64,000 nucleotides of DNA, from positions 133,623 through 197,622 of the forward strand of contig JAUYQP010000049.1 in NCBI GenBank assembly GCA_030697205.1, read 5' to 3'. The stretch comes from Mycobacteriales bacterium. GTDB lineage: Bacteria; Actinomycetota; Actinomycetes; Mycobacteriales; SCTD01. A program made the translations under genes and the position numbers. The notes beneath the pieces are model-generated. The model was given only the letters and a program-made list of their open reading frames with translations, was not told where the DNA came from and did no database searches. Below, one piece after another: positions 26,626 through 34,779 of this stretch (its first letter is position 1; each line of letters starts with the position of its first letter).

Positions 26626-27104
26626 CACGACTGGTCGGCCCAGAGCTTCTCGGCACGGTCCTTGAGCGCCAGCGCGGTCGCGTCGAAGCCGGCCTTCACC
26701 CACTCCGCCTGCATCTCGTAGACGACCGCGGCGATGTCGCCGGTGAAGGCGTCGGTGGTCGCGTAGGACGACCGCTCGGCGCCGAGCGAGGTGACGACCT
26801 GGTCGCGGACCGCGAGCATCCCGGGGATCGAGTCCCCGGTGTCGTACTGCAGCAGACCCGGCACCTCGTCGGTCGGCGGCCGCGTGACCCGCAGGTGCTC
26901 GAGCGTCGTGAAGGTCTTGTCCGCGTCAGCCGGGTCGGGCAGGTGCAGTAGCACCTCGTCGCCGACCTCGCCGCCGGTGTCGACCCGGACGGTGAAGGGG
27001 TTCCAGGAGGCGTACGACGCGAAGTCCGTGACGACCGCCCAGACGACGTGGGCCGGCGCGTCGATCTCGACGAGCAGGGACCGGATGGTGGTGTCGGCGG
27101 TCAT
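26625..27104 (-). CDS. SRPBCC-family protein
   Basis: 159 residues from ATG 27104; the SDR stop overlaps as ATGA. The START/Bet v1 pattern is EIDAPAHVVWAVVTDFASYA, then WNPFTVRVDTGGEVG and a long C-terminal helix (YEMQAEWVKAGFDATALALK). It probably binds a hydrophobic intermediate of the operon's pathway. No catalytic residues can be assigned. Confidence 0.85.
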   Translation of the reverse strand: MTADTTIRSLLVEIDAPAHVVWAVVTDFASYASWNPFTVRVDTGGEVGDEVLLHLPDPADADKTFTTLEHLRVTRPPTDEVPGLLQYDTGDSIPGMLAVRDQVVTSLGAERSSYATTDAFTGDIAAVVYEMQAEWVKAGFDATALALKDRAEKLWADQS

Positions 27105-27874
27105 GCCGGCATGTACTCCCCGCCGTTGACGTCGAGGATCGCGCCGGTGACCTCGGAGGTGTAGGACGACAGCAGCATGAGGATCGCCCCGGCGCAGGCC
27201 TCGTCGGTGGGGATCCGACCGAGTGGGTTGCGACCGGCGATGTCGTCGTAGACCTCCTGCTCGGTGATGCCCTTCTGCTGGGAGGTCATCTCGAGGTAGA
27301 AGCGCACGCCCGGGCCGTCGAGCCAGCCCATGATGGCCTGGTTGACGCGGATGCCGGAGCCGCCGAGCTCGAGCGCGAGGAACTGCGTCGCGCACGTCAT
27401 CGCGGCCTTCGCGACGGCGTAGCCGCCCTCGCCCTGCATCGGCTTGCGGGTCGTCATCGTGCCGACGTTGACGATCGAGCCGCCGCCTGCCGCCTTCATG
27501 TGCGGCACCGCGAGGCGGGCCATCTGCAGCGCACCGAACAGGATGACGTCCATCGAGCGGCGCAGGCCCTTGTCGGGGGTCTCGAGCAGGTCGTGGAAAC
27601 CGGGGTGCGCGTAGGCGCTGTTGACCAGGCCGGTGACCTTGCCGAAGCGCTCGACGGCGGTGTCGATGACGCGCGCGCAGTCCTCCTCCTTGCGCACGTC
27701 GCACTGCACGGCCACCGCGGCGCCGTCGGTCTCCTTCTCGATGACCGAGGTCACGGTGTCGGAGCGCGCGGCCATGACGACCTTCGCGCCCTCCGCGACG
27801 GCGCGCTGGGCGAGCTTGGCGCCGAGCCCGGCACCGACGCCGGTGATGACGACGACCTCGTCGGTCAGGATCAC
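27101..27874 (-). CDS. Short-chain dehydrogenase/reductase (SDR)
   Basis: 257 residues from GTG 27874, which overlaps the sulfotransferase stop (GTGA). Cofactor motif TGVGAGLGAKL (TGxxxGxG), NSAYAHPG where NNAG is usual, and active-site positions GTMTT (Thr in place of the usual Ser context) and YAVAKAA (YxxxK). The C-terminus is typical (SSYTSEVTGAILDVNGGEY). It should oxidise or reduce a hydroxyl or keto group with NAD(P)(H). The substrate is probably shared with the neighbouring sulfotransferase and DUF1214 proteins. Confidence 0.9.
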   Translation of the reverse strand: MILTDEVVVITGVGAGLGAKLAQRAVAEGAKVVMAARSDTVTSVIEKETDGAAVAVQCDVRKEEDCARVIDTAVERFGKVTGLVNSAYAHPGFHDLLETPDKGLRRSMDVILFGALQMARLAVPHMKAAGGGSIVNVGTMTTRKPMQGEGGYAVAKAAMTCATQFLALELGGSGIRVNQAIMGWLDGPGVRFYLEMTSQQKGITEQEVYDDIAGRNPLGRIPTDEACAGAILMLLSSYTSEVTGAILDVNGGEYMPA

Positions 27875-29010
27875 AGGTAGGCCCTCTCGTAGAAGTCGAA
27901 GTCTGTCGCGAGCTGCTCCTCCGAGAGCCCGAACTCCTCTGCGGTGTAGCTGTGTGCGCCGTGCTTCTCCTCGCGGTTGACCCGGAGGTAGTCCTCGAAG
28001 GCCGCGGTGTCGGACTCCGTCACCGTCAGCCCGAGCTCGCCGAGCACGCGGGTCGCGGTCTCGAGCGGCTGCGCGACGGAGTCGCGGAAGGGCACGTCGA
28101 CGAAGCGCTCCGGCCGGCGCGCGCGCACCTCGTCGAAGCCCTGCAGGCACTCGCGGAACCGCTCGCTCCAGTAGCGCCCGATCTGCACGGGGTCGCCGTT
28201 GTCGCTGTACTGCGCGGTCATCGCCGACACCATCGAGGCGTACGACGGGACGGCGGCCGTGGGCGAGCGGTGCGTCATGACGATCTTGCACTCGGGGAAG
28301 GCGTCGAGGACGGTGTCGGCCGCGGTGAGGTGGTGCGGCGACTTCAGCACCCACTGGCGCCCGGCCCGGGAGGCGTCCTGGTGCTCGAGCACCTGCAGCC
28401 ACTGGCGCAGCTCGTCGTACGCCTTGCTCTGGTCGAAGGAGCGCAGCCACACGCCGTAGGACGGCACCCAGTAGAAGCTGTCCCAGCTCATCGCGGTGAA
28501 GGACCGGTCGAGCAGCAGGACGTCCTCCTCCGGCCCGTCCCAGACGACGGTGTGGATGTCGCCGAAGTCGGGGGAGAGCTCGAGGAACATCTCCATCATC
28601 TTCTTGGCCTTGCCCTTGCGGACCTCGGCGTCGGGTGACTCGCTGGGGAAGGGCAGCGGGTAGGAGCACTCCCACGACAGCGTGCTGGTCAGCTGCGGCG
28701 AGGCCGCGAGGAGCCGGTGCAGCAGCGTGCTCCCGGTGCGGGGGAGCCCGCAGATCTCGGCGGCGACGACGGGCTGGATCGAGAGCGCCTCGGGGTGGGC
28801 GTCCTGGTAGTCGCGGAGCCGGAGCCGGTCGACGAGCAGCGCGGTGAGCCGCCGCTCGGTCATCGAGTGGCCCATCTCCGACAGCTGCGCCTCGTCGTTG
28901 AGGGCGTCGACGAGGACCCCCAGCGGCTCGAGGAACCAGGTGTCCCCGAAGTCCGCCCGGCCGGCCTTGGCGCGGGCCGCGGCGAGCAGGTCGTCGACCT
29001 TCAGGGTCAT
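27871..29010 (-). CDS. PAPS-dependent sulfotransferase family protein
   Basis: 379 residues. The 5'-phosphosulfate binding loop is GLPRTGSTLLHRLLAASPQ near residue 87. The 3'-phosphate site is VMTHRSPTAAVPSYASMVS. It begins directly after the DUF1214 stop (TAG then ATG). Family members move a sulfuryl group from PAPS to hydroxyls, releasing PAP. cysQ, which degrades PAP, lies 1.4 kb away. Many actinobacterial proteins of this family have unknown acceptors. Confidence 0.88.
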   Translation of the reverse strand: MTLKVDDLLAAARAKAGRADFGDTWFLEPLGVLVDALNDEAQLSEMGHSMTERRLTALLVDRLRLRDYQDAHPEALSIQPVVAAEICGLPRTGSTLLHRLLAASPQLTSTLSWECSYPLPFPSESPDAEVRKGKAKKMMEMFLELSPDFGDIHTVVWDGPEEDVLLLDRSFTAMSWDSFYWVPSYGVWLRSFDQSKAYDELRQWLQVLEHQDASRAGRQWVLKSPHHLTAADTVLDAFPECKIVMTHRSPTAAVPSYASMVSAMTAQYSDNGDPVQIGRYWSERFRECLQGFDEVRARRPERFVDVPFRDSVAQPLETATRVLGELGLTVTESDTAAFEDYLRVNREEKHGAHSYTAEEFGLSEEQLATDFDFYERAYL

Positions 29011-30096
29011 CTAGAGCTCCACGACGCGGCAGGACGGCAGGGGGTGGTGGTCGGTGCCGACCCAGCGCAGCAGCGCGGTGCCGGTGGTGTGGCCGGCGGT
29101 GTCGATCCAGTTGCCCCAGCCCGGGTCCTCGCCCGCGACGACGAGGACGAGCCGGCCGTCGTCGTCGAGCCGCGCGGTGTGCTTGTTGACGGTGATGCGG
29201 CGCTCCCAATCGAGCGACTCCATCCACCAGTTGGAGAGCTGGAAGTTCCAGTAGGGCGCGTCCGGCACATCGGTCTCGATCACCCAGGCCTGGCCGGGCT
29301 CGAGGGTCCAGTAGCCGTGCAGGTAGAAGATCTCGGGGTCGCCGCCGGCCTTCTGGAACATCTCCTGGCCCCAGTCGGGCAGCTCGTTGGGGCGCGTCAT
29401 GAACAACTCGGTCCAGGCCGCGAAGGTCGCCGCGGTCCCGTGCACTCCGAGCGCCGCGCGCTGCAGCGAGCGCACCAGGTGCTTCGGGTCGAGCGGCTCG
29501 GGCTGGGCATGGCCGCCGACCCGCTCGATGCGGTAGGCCCCGGCGACCTCCGACGTGCGGTCGAGGTAGCTCTCGCGCAGCACGATCATCGTGGAGTCGT
29601 CGGCCAGCGGCAGCCAGTTGACCGCCCCTTCGGGCTTGTCGGTCGCGACGTGGATCGTGAGCGTCCCGTCGGCCTCGACCACGAGGTCGTCGTTGCGCAG
29701 CTCGCCGGTGGACGCCATCGTGCCGTCCTTGGCGTAGCGGTTGGCCTTGCTGCCGAAGGTCGTCTGCGCGATCGACCCGCGGGTGCCGGTGATGACGTAG
29801 GACTCGCGCCCTGTGACCGGCGCCGAGTGGTAGACGTTGTCCGGGTTGTCCGCGCCGATCTTGACGAGGTCGAGGCCCTGCATCCGAGGGCGGGTCGGGT
29901 CGGAGTTCTCGATGGTCGAGTAGAGCGCGTTGCGGGTCAGTCGCGCGAGGTAGCGGAACCCCTCGGCGCGGTCGAGCGGCGTCGCGGGGGCGGTCTCGCG
30001 CAGGACCACCTCGCCGGCCTTCTCGAGGGCCTGGCAGAAGTCGTGCCACGCCTGCCCGGTGAGGACCGCCTGTGCCGCCTGGTTCTCCGCGTCCAT
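29011..30096 (-). CDS. DUF1214 domain protein
   Basis: 361 residues from ATG 30096 with GGGAGG just upstream; an earlier in-frame start at 30114 is weaker. The C-terminal half has the DUF1214 pattern (EPGQAWVIETDVPDAPYWN, NWWMESLDWERRITVNKH, DPGWGNWIDTAGHTTGTAL). These proteins occur with steroid, aromatic and lipid genes in actinobacteria; no reaction is proven. First gene of the five-gene operon, with a palindrome 30 bp upstream. Confidence 0.85.
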   Translation of the reverse strand: MDAENQAAQAVLTGQAWHDFCQALEKAGEVVLRETAPATPLDRAEGFRYLARLTRNALYSTIENSDPTRPRMQGLDLVKIGADNPDNVYHSAPVTGRESYVITGTRGSIAQTTFGSKANRYAKDGTMASTGELRNDDLVVEADGTLTIHVATDKPEGAVNWLPLADDSTMIVLRESYLDRTSEVAGAYRIERVGGHAQPEPLDPKHLVRSLQRAALGVHGTAATFAAWTELFMTRPNELPDWGQEMFQKAGGDPEIFYLHGYWTLEPGQAWVIETDVPDAPYWNFQLSNWWMESLDWERRITVNKHTARLDDDGRLVLVVAGEDPGWGNWIDTAGHTTGTALLRWVGTDHHPLPSCRVVEL

Positions 30097-30125
30097 GCCC
30101 ACCTCCCGCCCCACGCCGCCGTGAG

Positions 30126-30139
30126 TGGAACGTGTTCTA
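30126..30139. promoter_or_regulatory. KstR-type TetR operator candidate
   Basis: TGGAACGTGTTCTA fits the published KstR motif TnnAACnnGTTnnA at every fixed position and has a GAAC-GT-GTTC dyad. It lies 30 bp before the first gene of the sulfotransferase operon. KstR represses steroid catabolism in mycobacteria and rhodococci. Other TetR proteins use similar dyads, so the assignment is tentative. Confidence 0.55.
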
Positions 30140-30233
30140 CCACCAGAGCGGGTACGACGGGAAGGCTCCCGTCCCGCTCCGTGGCACCTGACCCGCTCCC
30201 CGCCCGCCCTCCCGGCGCACCCCTACCCCCGAC

Positions 30234-30289
30234 GATCTTCGCCCTCTTGCGGGCGGTTGAGCGTGGGGAATCGCAACGGGGCGAAGATC
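30234..30289 (+). repeat. 56-bp hairpin repeat, copy 2 (element E)
   Basis: Same ends and core as the copy at 26100-26155 (48 of 56 identical). Here an extra inner pairing TTGCG/CGCAA lengthens the hairpin. It sits upstream of the sulfotransferase operon and 100 bp beyond the cysQ stop. Confidence 0.88.
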
Positions 30290-30388
30290 AGCGCGACAGG
30301 GAGGGGTGTGGCGGGGCGGGCGCGGCGGGGCGGGGCGGGCGCGGCGGGGCGGGGTGGGCGGGCGGCGGGGTCGCTGTGGGGTGGTGGG

Positions 30389-31174
30389 TCAGAGCAGGGG
30401 GGTGCGGCCCCAGGCGACGAAGGGGCCGTTACGCAGACCGGACTCGACCTTGCCGTAGCGGAACGGGTCGCCGGCCGGGGTGAGGACCTGCCCGCCGGCG
30501 GCCGACAGGACGGCGTGGCCGGCGGCGATGTCCCACTCCATGGTCGGGCCGAAGCGCGGGTAGACGTCGGCCTCCCCGGCGGCCACCAGGCAGAGCTTGA
30601 GCGAGGAGCCGGCGCTGCGCCGGTCGGCCAGCGGGAGCCGGTCGAGGAAGGCGGCGGTGTCGGCGTCGAGGTGGCTCTTGCTGGCGACGGCGACGAGGCC
30701 GTCGGCGGGGTAGGCCCGCGTCCGGATCGCGGTCGCCTCGCCCAGGGCCGCGCCGGGCTCGCACGGGGCCTGCTTGGCCGTCGTACCCCCGAAGAACGCG
30801 CGGGAGCGGGCGGGGGCGTAGACCGCGCCGGCCACGGGGGAGCCGTCGCGGACGAGGGCGACGTTGACGGTGAAGTCGCCGTTGCGGGAGGTGAACTCGC
30901 GGGTGCCGTCGAGCGGGTCGACGAGCAGGAACTCGCTGGGCACCTCGGGCAGGCCGCCGGCGGCAACGGCCTCCTCGGCGACGACGGTGACCCCGGGGAG
31001 GAGCTCGGCGAGGCCGGCGAGCAGGACGGCCTCGGCGCGCTCGTCGGCCTCGGTGACCGGCGAGGTGTCGCCCTTGGCGCGGACCTCGAAGTCGGTGGCG
31101 TAGACCGCCATGACGACCTCCCCGGCGCGCGAGCACAGGTCGGCGAAGCGGGCGGCGAGCGCGTCGGGCGTCAT
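30389..31174 (-). CDS. cysQ: 3'(2'),5'-bisphosphate nucleotidase CysQ
   Basis: 261 residues from ATG 31174. Inositol-monophosphatase superfamily metal motifs: VTEADERAE, AEEAV, DPLDGTREF and the late MEWDIAAGHAVL. The DGTREF form is typical of CysQ. It hydrolyses PAP to AMP, preventing PAP from inhibiting sulfotransferases and PAPS reductase; actinobacterial CysQ can also dephosphorylate inositol phosphates. The nearby sulfotransferase gives a metabolic reason for the location. Divergent from the polytopic membrane protein. Confidence 0.9.
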   Translation of the reverse strand: MTPDALAARFADLCSRAGEVVMAVYATDFEVRAKGDTSPVTEADERAEAVLLAGLAELLPGVTVVAEEAVAAGGLPEVPSEFLLVDPLDGTREFTSRNGDFTVNVALVRDGSPVAGAVYAPARSRAFFGGTTAKQAPCEPGAALGEATAIRTRAYPADGLVAVASKSHLDADTAAFLDRLPLADRRSAGSSLKLCLVAAGEADVYPRFGPTMEWDIAAGHAVLSAAGGQVLTPAGDPFRYGKVESGLRNGPFVAWGRTPLL

Positions 31175-31224
31175 GCGCGGGAACCCTAGACGTGACGTGC
31201 GTGACACTTGCCATGTGACATCTC

Positions 31225-33048
31225 ATGGTGTCTCATACGTCCATGACGAACTCCGTGCTCGCGGTCGTGACCGCTGCCGAGGAGGGCGGCGGTGCCGCCC
31301 TCGGTGAGGTCGCCGTCGCGTCCGCCCTCGGTGGCGGGCTCACCGCCGCACTGCTGGCGGTCGCCTGGGCGCACCGCACCCGGCGTACGACGCTGCTGAC
31401 CCGCGCCGGCACGGCGCTCGGCCGCTCGACCGGCGTGCCCGGCTGGGTGGCCCTGCCGACGCTGTTCTGCACGACCAGCCTGCTCACGGCGCTGTTCGGG
31501 ATGTACTGGGACATCAGCCTGCACATCGGCCAGGGGCGTGACGAGGGCCCGCTGGCCAACCCGGCGCACTACTTCATCCTGTTCGGGCTGTTCGGCGTCT
31601 TCGCCGCCGGCGTGCTCGCGATCGTCATGCCGCTCGACGAGAAACCCGGGTCGGCGAGCGTCCGGATCACCCGCGACTGGCACGCGCCCGTCGGTGGGCT
31701 TCTCCTCGCGGGCGCCGGGCTCTACGCGCTGATGGGCTTCCCGCTCGACGACGTCTGGCACCGCATCTTCGGGCAGGACGTCACGCTGTGGGGCCCGACC
31801 CACCTCATGCTCATCGGCGGGGCGGGCCTGTCGCTCATCGGCCTGCTGGTGCTCGAGCAGGAGGCCCGCCACCGGGGTGGCTCGCCCGCGGGGCGCCAGC
31901 TGCTCATCGCCAAGCTGCGCCGGGCCTCCGCCGCCGGCGGCATGCTCATCGGGCTGTCGGTCTTCCAGGGCGAGTTCGACTTCGGCGTCCCGCAGTTCCG
32001 CCTCGTCGAGCAGCCGGCGCTCATCGCGGGCGCCGCCGCCATCACCCTCGTCGCGACCCGGATGTGGTCCGGTCGCGGTGCCGCTCTGGGCGCGGTCGGC
32101 TTCTTTCTCGCCATCCGCGGTGTCGTCGGCCTCATCGTGGGCGTGGGCCTCGACGAGCCGATGCCGAGCCTGCCGCTCTACCTCGGCTCGGCGCTCGTCG
32201 TCGAGGTCGTCGCGGTCCTGCTCGCCCGGCGCCCGCTGCTGCTCGGCGCCGTCGCGGGCGTGCTGGTGGGCACGGTCGGCACCGCCACGGAGTACGCCTG
32301 GTCGCAGGTCGCCATGACGCTGCCCTGGGGCTCCGACATGCTCGTCGAGGGCGTGCTGGGCAGCGCGGTCGTCGGCCTCGCCGGTGGTGTCATCGGCGCG
32401 CTGCTGGCGCTCGGCCTGCGCGGCGAGCTGCCGTCGCCGCGGACCGCACGGCCGTTGTTCGCCGCGTCGCTGGTGGCGATCGCCGTCGTGGTCGGCAACG
32501 GACTGATCGCCACCGTGCCGTCGGGGATGACCGCCGACCTCGCACTCGGCCCGGTCACCGACGGCAGGGCGGTCGTGACGGCCCGCTTCTCCGAGGCGGT
32601 CGACGACCCGTCGTGGCTGCAGGTCACGGCCTGGCAGGGGGCCGTCCCCGACGGTCTGAAGGTCGTGCCGCTGGTCGAGCAGGCCGACGGGAGCTGGGCG
32701 TCGGAGGAGCCGGTGCCGGTCGCCGGCCAGTGGAAGACGCTGCTGCGCCTGCACGACGGCCGGACCCTCGCGGCCCTGCCGGTCTACATGGCGGCCGACC
32801 CCGGGATCAGCGCCGAGGAGGTGCCCGCCGTCGATGCGACGCGGACCTTCATCGCCGAGAACGTCCTGCTGCAGCGCGAGCGCAAGCTCGACGTCCCCGG
32901 CTGGGTCTGGGCTGCGTCCTCGTCGATCGTCCTGGTGTGCACCTTGGTGCTGGTGCTCGCGCTCGCCTGGGGCGTCTCTCGGGTCAGCCGGGCCCGCGCT
33001 GCCGTGGCGTCGGACCGCGTCGCCGACAGCGAGCTGGTCGCCCGGTGA
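31225..33048 (+). CDS. Polytopic membrane protein of unknown function
   Basis: 607 residues. About eleven hydrophobic helices lie in the first 430 residues (GWVALPTLFCTTSLLTALFG, HYFILFGLFGVFAAGVLAIV, DVTLWGPTHLMLIGGAG). A soluble outside domain of about 120 residues follows (TADLALGPVTDGRAVVTARF) and one final helix (SSSIVLVCTLVLVLALAWGV). His/Asp/Trp-rich loops (MYWDISLHIGQGRD, FPLDDVWHRIFGQD) might bind metal. No family recognised. Start ATG 31225, with ATG 31243 as an alternative. It overlaps a 41-codon gene. Confidence 0.8.
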   Translation: MVSHTSMTNSVLAVVTAAEEGGGAALGEVAVASALGGGLTAALLAVAWAHRTRRTTLLTRAGTALGRSTGVPGWVALPTLFCTTSLLTALFGMYWDISLHIGQGRDEGPLANPAHYFILFGLFGVFAAGVLAIVMPLDEKPGSASVRITRDWHAPVGGLLLAGAGLYALMGFPLDDVWHRIFGQDVTLWGPTHLMLIGGAGLSLIGLLVLEQEARHRGGSPAGRQLLIAKLRRASAAGGMLIGLSVFQGEFDFGVPQFRLVEQPALIAGAAAITLVATRMWSGRGAALGAVGFFLAIRGVVGLIVGVGLDEPMPSLPLYLGSALVVEVVAVLLARRPLLLGAVAGVLVGTVGTATEYAWSQVAMTLPWGSDMLVEGVLGSAVVGLAGGVIGALLALGLRGELPSPRTARPLFAASLVAIAVVVGNGLIATVPSGMTADLALGPVTDGRAVVTARFSEAVDDPSWLQVTAWQGAVPDGLKVVPLVEQADGSWASEEPVPVAGQWKTLLRLHDGRTLAALPVYMAADPGISAEEVPAVDATRTFIAENVLLQRERKLDVPGWVWAASSSIVLVCTLVLVLALAWGVSRVSRARAAVASDRVADSELVAR

Positions 33049-33170
33049 TCCTCGCCCACCACCCCCTCGTCACCGCCCTCCCGCTGGTCATCCCGGCGGT
33101 CGTCATGGCGCTGCTGCTCGTCGGCATCGTGGTGCGCGACCGGCGCACTCACCCCTCCGACGAGGGGTGA
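33045..33170 (+). CDS. 41-residue single-pass membrane protein
   Basis: Starts at GTG 33045, overlapping the stop of the polytopic protein (GTGA). It encodes mostly one helix (LPLVIPAVVMALLLVGIVV) then RDRRTHPSDEG. The overlap and hydrophobic make-up support a real small gene, perhaps an accessory subunit. Confidence 0.55.
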   Translation: MILAHHPLVTALPLVIPAVVMALLLVGIVVRDRRTHPSDEG

Positions 33171-33208
33171 GGCTGCCGCTGCTCTCCCGCACCCGCGAGG
33201 ATGGGGCG

Positions 33209-33931
33209 GTGGAGCTCACCGTCGACCAGCTGGCCGCCGAGGTGGGCATGACGGTCCGCAACGTGCGCGCCTACTCCGCGCGCGGCCTGCTGCCGCCACC
33301 ACGTCTCGTCGGCCGCACCGGCTTCTACGGCCCCGACCACGTCGCCCGGCTCAAGCTGGTGCGCGAGATGCTCGCCGAGGGCTACACCCTGGCCGCCGTC
33401 GAGCGCTCCCTCGCCGGTGCCGCGCACGCCGCGTCCCCGACCGTCCTCGCGCTGCACAAGTCGCTGCTGACGCCCTTCCTGCCCGAGCAGCCGGAGGAGA
33501 CGACGGTCGCAGCACTGGCCGCACGGGTCGGGGTCGAGACCGGCCCGGGCCTGCTCGCCGAGCTCGCCGACATGGGTGTGGTCGAGCTGCTCGACGACGA
33601 GCGGGTGCGGGTCCTCGACCCGGCGCTGGTCGCGGCCGGCCTGCAGGTGATGAGGCTCGGCATCGACCCGGCCGCCGTCGTCCACGCGCAGCGCAAGGTC
33701 ATCGAGCTGGTCGAGGAGGCCGCGCACATCTACGTCGAGATGTTCCAGTCGACGTTGTGGGCCGACTTCGTCTCCCGCGGGGTGCCCGCCGAGGAGTGGG
33801 ACCGCGTCACCGAGGCGGTCGAGCGCCTGCAGCCGCTCGCGGCCCAGGCGCTGCTGGCGTCCTTCCGGACCGCGATGGCCGACGCCGCGGCGCGGGCCTA
33901 CGAGGCCGAGGCAGCCGCGCTCCCGGACTGA
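33209..33931 (+). CDS. MerR-family transcriptional regulator
   Basis: 240 residues from GTG 33209 with GAGG eight bases upstream; GTG 33167, overlapping the 41-residue gene, is an alternative. MerR helix-turn-helix and wing: LTVDQLAAEVGMTVRNVRAY, ARGLLPPPRLVGRTGFYGPD, HVARLKLVREMLAEGYTL. The C-terminal 150 residues form a long helical effector region, with no Cys pattern for metals. The target may be the membrane-protein gene upstream, which is co-directional. Confidence 0.88.
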   Translation: MELTVDQLAAEVGMTVRNVRAYSARGLLPPPRLVGRTGFYGPDHVARLKLVREMLAEGYTLAAVERSLAGAAHAASPTVLALHKSLLTPFLPEQPEETTVAALAARVGVETGPGLLAELADMGVVELLDDERVRVLDPALVAAGLQVMRLGIDPAAVVHAQRKVIELVEEAAHIYVEMFQSTLWADFVSRGVPAEEWDRVTEAVERLQPLAAQALLASFRTAMADAAARAYEAEAAALPD

Positions 33932-33935
33932 CCGG

Positions 33936-34778
33936 TCAGGTCCGGCCGAGCCAGCGCGCGCTCACGTCGAGCCACAGCACCGACCCGGCCCAGCGGCCGA
34001 GTGGCCGGTAGTCGTCGACGTCGACCAGTCCGGCCAGCCAGCCGTCGGTGACGAGCGGGCGGGGTCGGCCGAGCAGCGGCAGCAGCTGCGCCGTGGCGAA
34101 CGGCCCGAACCCGGGCAGCGTCGCGACCTCCCGCACCACCTCGTCGTCGGGTCGCGCGAGGTCGCGCCACGACTCGTCGACGCGCTCGGCGAGCGCCAGC
34201 AGGTGCGGCGCGCGGTAGCCCCAGCCGCGGCGGCGCAGCTCGGGCTGGCCCAGGGCCAGGACCTCCTCGGGGGCGGGGAAGGCGCCCGCGCCGACGAGCG
34301 CGCCGACCATCGCGCGTGTCGCGGCGTACGACGTGTTGGTCGACGCGAGGACGCCGACGGCGTCCTGCCACACGGTCGGCGAGCGCAGCAGGCGGCCCGC
34401 GCCCGACGCGCGGACCCACCGCCAGCGCGGGTCGGTGTCGGTGGTCTCCCACAGCGCGCTGAGGTCGGTGTCGAGGTCGAGCACGACCCGCAGGTCGCGG
34501 ACGGTCGCCGGGCTGAGCGGGGCGTCGGCCTCGACCTCGAGAGAGGGGTGTACGACGACGCGCGTGGGCCGGCCGCGCGGTCCGCGCAGGCGCAGGTGGA
34601 GGCTCCGGCCGTCGAAGCCCGTGGGGGACAGCCCGACCGCGCCGTGCGAGAGCGCGACGCGGCGCAGCTCGTAGGGCCGGGGTGCCTCGAGTCGCAGCCC
34701 GTCGACGGGTCGCCACTCGTCGGGGACGTCGCCGATCGGTCCACCGCGGGACAGCAGCTCCGCGGCCTGCGCGCCCAC
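33936..34778 (-). CDS. HhH-GPD (AlkA/OGG1-like) DNA glycosylase-like protein
   Basis: 280 residues. Residues about 150-265 form the helix-hairpin-helix glycosylase core: TNTSYAATRAMVGALVGAG, RRGWGYRAPHLLALAERV and LPGFGPFATAQLLPLLGRPR, then VTDGW with the candidate catalytic Asp. Bifunctional enzymes have Lys in the GYRAKY-type segment; here it is GYRAPH, which fits a monofunctional AlkA-like base-excision enzyme or an inactive relative. It lies one base after the pirin stop. Confidence 0.78.
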   Translation of the reverse strand: MGAQAAELLSRGGPIGDVPDEWRPVDGLRLEAPRPYELRRVALSHGAVGLSPTGFDGRSLHLRLRGPRGRPTRVVVHPSLEVEADAPLSPATVRDLRVVLDLDTDLSALWETTDTDPRWRWVRASGAGRLLRSPTVWQDAVGVLASTNTSYAATRAMVGALVGAGAFPAPEEVLALGQPELRRRGWGYRAPHLLALAERVDESWRDLARPDDEVVREVATLPGFGPFATAQLLPLLGRPRPLVTDGWLAGLVDVDDYRPLGRWAGSVLWLDVSARWLGRT

Positions 34779-34779
34779 C

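Noticed and set aside
31175-31224. Operator in the cysQ / membrane-protein divergent gap
   Set aside because: Imperfect repeated TCTCATG-type words occur, but no convincing dyad.
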